Source: Desulfurellaceae bacterium bin18
Lineage (GTDB): Bacteria > Desulfobacterota > Binatia > Bin18
DNA length: 64,000 nucleotides
Direction of reading: 5' to 3'
Assembly (NCBI GenBank): GCA_002238415.1
Contig: MPMI01000007.1
Coordinates: 1-64,000, forward strand
Shown here: in pieces, positions 62,154 to 64,000 of the stretch
How the letters are laid out: every line of letters starts with the position of its first letter
Numbering within the stretch: the first letter of the stretch is position 1
Position numbers and translations under genes: made by a program
Notes under the pieces: generated by a model
What the model was told of the DNA's origin: nothing
Databases searched by the model: none
What the model saw: the letters and a program-made list of their open reading frames with translations, nothing else

Positions 62154-63638
62154 ATGTTCCAGCTTTCCTCTGTTTATTTTGAACGGCTCCTCGAAAGTTC
62201 TCTCGATATTGTCATTGCCGTCGATCATCGAGGACAAATCATCTTCTACAACGACGGGGCGAGCAAGACCCTGGGCTATACCCGAGAGGAAGTCCAGGGG
62301 AAGCGGGTTATGCTTTATCCGAGCCTCGAAGAAGCCCGGCGGGTGCTGGGGACGATGCGGAGCGAGGAGGTTGGGGAAAAGGGCAAGGTCAAGAATTTTG
62401 AAACGACCCTGGTCGCAAAGAGCGGCGAGCATATCCCCATCTCTTTCTCAGGCTCGATTATTTACGACGAAAACGGGGCAGAAATCGGTTCGATCGGCTT
62501 TCACCGTGACTTGCGTGAGATCCGTTTGCCGCCGGGATATTTCGAGCGGCTGCTGGAAAGCTCCCTCGATATCGTTATTGCGCTCGACCATAAGGGCCAG
62601 ATCATTTTTTATAACGACGGGGCGCATCAGACTCTCGGCTATACCTCACAAGAGATTCACGGTAAGCGGGTCCAGGCCTCCGTCTACCCGAGCATCGATG
62701 AGGCGCGCCGCGTCATGGAGGCCATGCGGAGCGAAGAAGTCGGCGAGAAGGGCAAGGTGAAGAATTTCGAGACTACGCTGGTGACAAAGAGCGGCGAGCA
62801 TATCCCCGCCGCCATTTCCGGCTCCATCATCTATGATGAGGCGGGGAACGAGGCCGGCTCAGTTGGCTTTTTGAAAGATCTGCGGGAGATTCGCCGGCGA
62901 GATCAATTAGCGACGCTGGGTGAATTAGCCGTCGGTCTCGGGCATCGGATTAATAACCCGCTCGAGGTCATCTTTAATAATCTGGATATTCTGACCAAAC
63001 ACATGGCGCAAAGTTTTCCGGACGAAGAATACGTGGTCCAGGAAGAACGGGTGGAATCCATCCAGCGTGAGCTGGCAAAGATCCGGGGGATCGTCGCGCG
63101 GATTGACGATATGGCTCACGGTGATCGCTATGACACGACCGAGTACCTGCACGGCTCCCGGATGGCGGACCTGGGGCGGGATGAAGTGGTGGCTCCACAT
63201 CACACTAGTGTCCGGCCAGCAACGCAGGCACTGGCCGGGCTGCGGCTCCTGGTGGTCGATGACGATCTTGGCGTGTGTTACTCGTTGCGCGACTTGTTGG
63301 TCGAAGACGGCTGTAGTGTTGAGGTAGCGACCAACGGTATTGAGGCGCTGAAGCTCCTTGATGGGAATTTTCTTGCCCAGAACCCTTTCCATATGGTGCT
63401 GAGCGACGTGGTGATGCCTGACTTGGACGGGTACGATCTCTATATGGAGGCAAAGGAGCGCTACCCGCAACTGCCGGTTGTCCTGATGACGGCCTATTTT
63501 TATGACAAAGACCATGTGATCAAACGGAGTCGCCTGGAAGGATTAGAGGATGTCTTATTCAAGAAGCCGGTTGATCCGGACCGGCTGAAAGAGATGATTC
63601 TCAAACTGTGCAAACCCGAAGAAGCGAGTCAAGCCTAG
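62154..63638 (+). CDS. PAS-PAS-HisKA-REC protein without ATPase domain
   Basis: A 494-residue signalling protein. Two PAS domains (about 8-130 and 132-255) are near copies: both contain YFERLLESSLDIVIA, IIFYNDGA, EVGEKGKVKNFETTLV and SGEHIP. A HisKA helix follows (ATLGELAVGLGHRINNPLEVIFNN, candidate phospho-His near 264), then a receiver domain (LLVVDDDLGVCYSLRDLL; phospho-acceptor Asp near 418 in VLSDVVMPDLDGYD; Lys in FKKPVD). The HATPase catalytic domain with N and G boxes is missing, so it cannot autophosphorylate by the usual route. It may be phosphorylated by another kinase. Confidence 0.88.
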   Translation: MFQLSSVYFERLLESSLDIVIAVDHRGQIIFYNDGASKTLGYTREEVQGKRVMLYPSLEEARRVLGTMRSEEVGEKGKVKNFETTLVAKSGEHIPISFSGSIIYDENGAEIGSIGFHRDLREIRLPPGYFERLLESSLDIVIALDHKGQIIFYNDGAHQTLGYTSQEIHGKRVQASVYPSIDEARRVMEAMRSEEVGEKGKVKNFETTLVTKSGEHIPAAISGSIIYDEAGNEAGSVGFLKDLREIRRRDQLATLGELAVGLGHRINNPLEVIFNNLDILTKHMAQSFPDEEYVVQEERVESIQRELAKIRGIVARIDDMAHGDRYDTTEYLHGSRMADLGRDEVVAPHHTSVRPATQALAGLRLLVVDDDLGVCYSLRDLLVEDGCSVEVATNGIEALKLLDGNFLAQNPFHMVLSDVVMPDLDGYDLYMEAKERYPQLPVVLMTAYFYDKDHVIKRSRLEGLEDVLFKKPVDPDRLKEMILKLCKPEEASQA

Positions 63639-63765
63639 TTGCGTTCAGGCGATATCCCTCCCGGCGGGAACGAAGCTGCGTGTCCCCATCCGGGTCTGGA
63701 ACTCTTCCTTCCCAATTACTGGACGGAACTACCCGAAAAGTCTATTCTTTAGGCGGGAAGTATTA

Positions 63766-63794
63766 TTGACGCCCCACCTGGGACGAGATATAAA
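63766..63794 (+). promoter_or_regulatory. Sigma-70 promoter for pckG
   Basis: TTGACG (63766-63771) and TATAAA (63789-63794) are separated by exactly 17 bp, near-consensus -35 and -10 boxes. Transcription would begin about 63801, giving a 60-nt leader before the PEP carboxykinase start codon. Confidence 0.8.
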
Positions 63795-63860
63795 AAAAAC
63801 TTATCGTTCTTTGTCCTCAGTATTAGAATCCACTCTTATTCAGAGGAGACCATCCTGACT

Positions 63861-64000
63861 ATGCCAACCCCACTCGAACAATGGGTCGAAGAAACGGCCC
63901 AACTCACGCGGCCAAAAAACATTCACTGGTGTGACGGATCGGAAGAAGAAAATCAACGCTTGATTGAGGGAATGCTCGATGACGGGACTCTGACGGCGTT
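63861..64000 (+). CDS. pckG: PEP carboxykinase (GTP), N-terminus only
   Basis: The first 46 codons, cut by the window end. PLEQWVEETAQLTRPKNIHWCDGSEEENQRLIEGMLDDGTL is the conserved N-terminus of GTP-dependent phosphoenolpyruvate carboxykinase, which interconverts oxaloacetate and PEP in gluconeogenesis. The ribosome binding site CAGAGGAGA lies 10 nt before the ATG. A near-consensus promoter precedes it. Confidence 0.9.
   Translation, partial: MPTPLEQWVEETAQLTRPKNIHWCDGSEEENQRLIEGMLDDGTLTA

Noticed and set aside
1..64000. tRNA and rRNA genes
   Set aside because: Reading for T-loop and acceptor patterns found none; absence is by eye and not a computed result.

Overview
The window is about 64 kb of a bacterial chromosome of moderately high GC (roughly 55-60% by eye), cut at both ends. 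The codon use, rpoH/rpoZ, an outer-membrane-style lipoprotein, many flavin-dependent luciferase-like oxidoreductases and dispersed palindromic repeats (including one that translates as RPEPVEG inside a gene) suggest an uncultured Gram-negative lineage of deltaproteobacterial, Tectomicrobia or Binatia type. No rRNA or tRNA is present, so this placement is inference.

Region 1 (1-30 kb) is ordinary chromosome. It holds an ABC-class ATPase, a GPH-type sugar:cation symporter, two luciferase-like oxidoreductases, a UDP-glucose dehydrogenase that resembles the animal enzyme, a tenA/LLM/phosphoesterase operon, trmJ, rpoZ, rpoH and a stand-alone molybdopterin-binding (CinA-N-like) gene. It continues with an isochorismatase-like hydrolase and zinc alcohol dehydrogenase pair, mutS2 with a DUF309 gene, an aconitase-swivel-like gene, a Hel308-like helicase, a histone-deacetylase-like amidohydrolase, an NAD-dependent dehydrogenase, an AurF-like diiron protein and a GST. 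Two of these genes carry repeat insertions that kept the reading frame.

Region 2 (30.7-46.9 kb) is a CRISPR island lying between two ~145-bp direct repeats. It has a complete type I-E operon (cas3, a small unknown ORF, cse1, cse2, cas7e, cas5e, cas6e, cas1, cas2) and a 72-repeat array of 28-bp repeats. The distal end of that array is fused to two repeats of a different I-E-like family. Next come the wreck of a second CRISPR system (a cas4 fragment and a short array of 36-nt repeats ending GGATTGAAAC), interrupted by a DUF2335 membrane protein gene and cut off by a staphylococcal-nuclease gene.

Region 3 (46.2-51.3 kb) is an accessory, lower-GC stretch. It contains a thermonuclease, a 42-aa ORF, a UDG-like protein, a surface-domain protein fragment, a three-gene membrane module with a PLD-like protein, and a NucS-like nuclease. 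A recurring ATATAATTCCC(TCC) element sits at the gene-block borders, which suggests a cassette-like defence or mobile region.

Region 4 (51.3-64 kb) returns to chromosomal genes: a giant secreted M4 metalloprotease, a secreted OB-like protein, a stand-alone PncC/CinA-C amidase, a haem-dependent N-demethylase-like protein, a MATE exporter, lhgO, folK, a lipoprotein, and a PAS-PAS-HisKA-REC protein with no ATPase domain. The window ends in the first codons of GTP-type PEP carboxykinase behind a near-consensus promoter.
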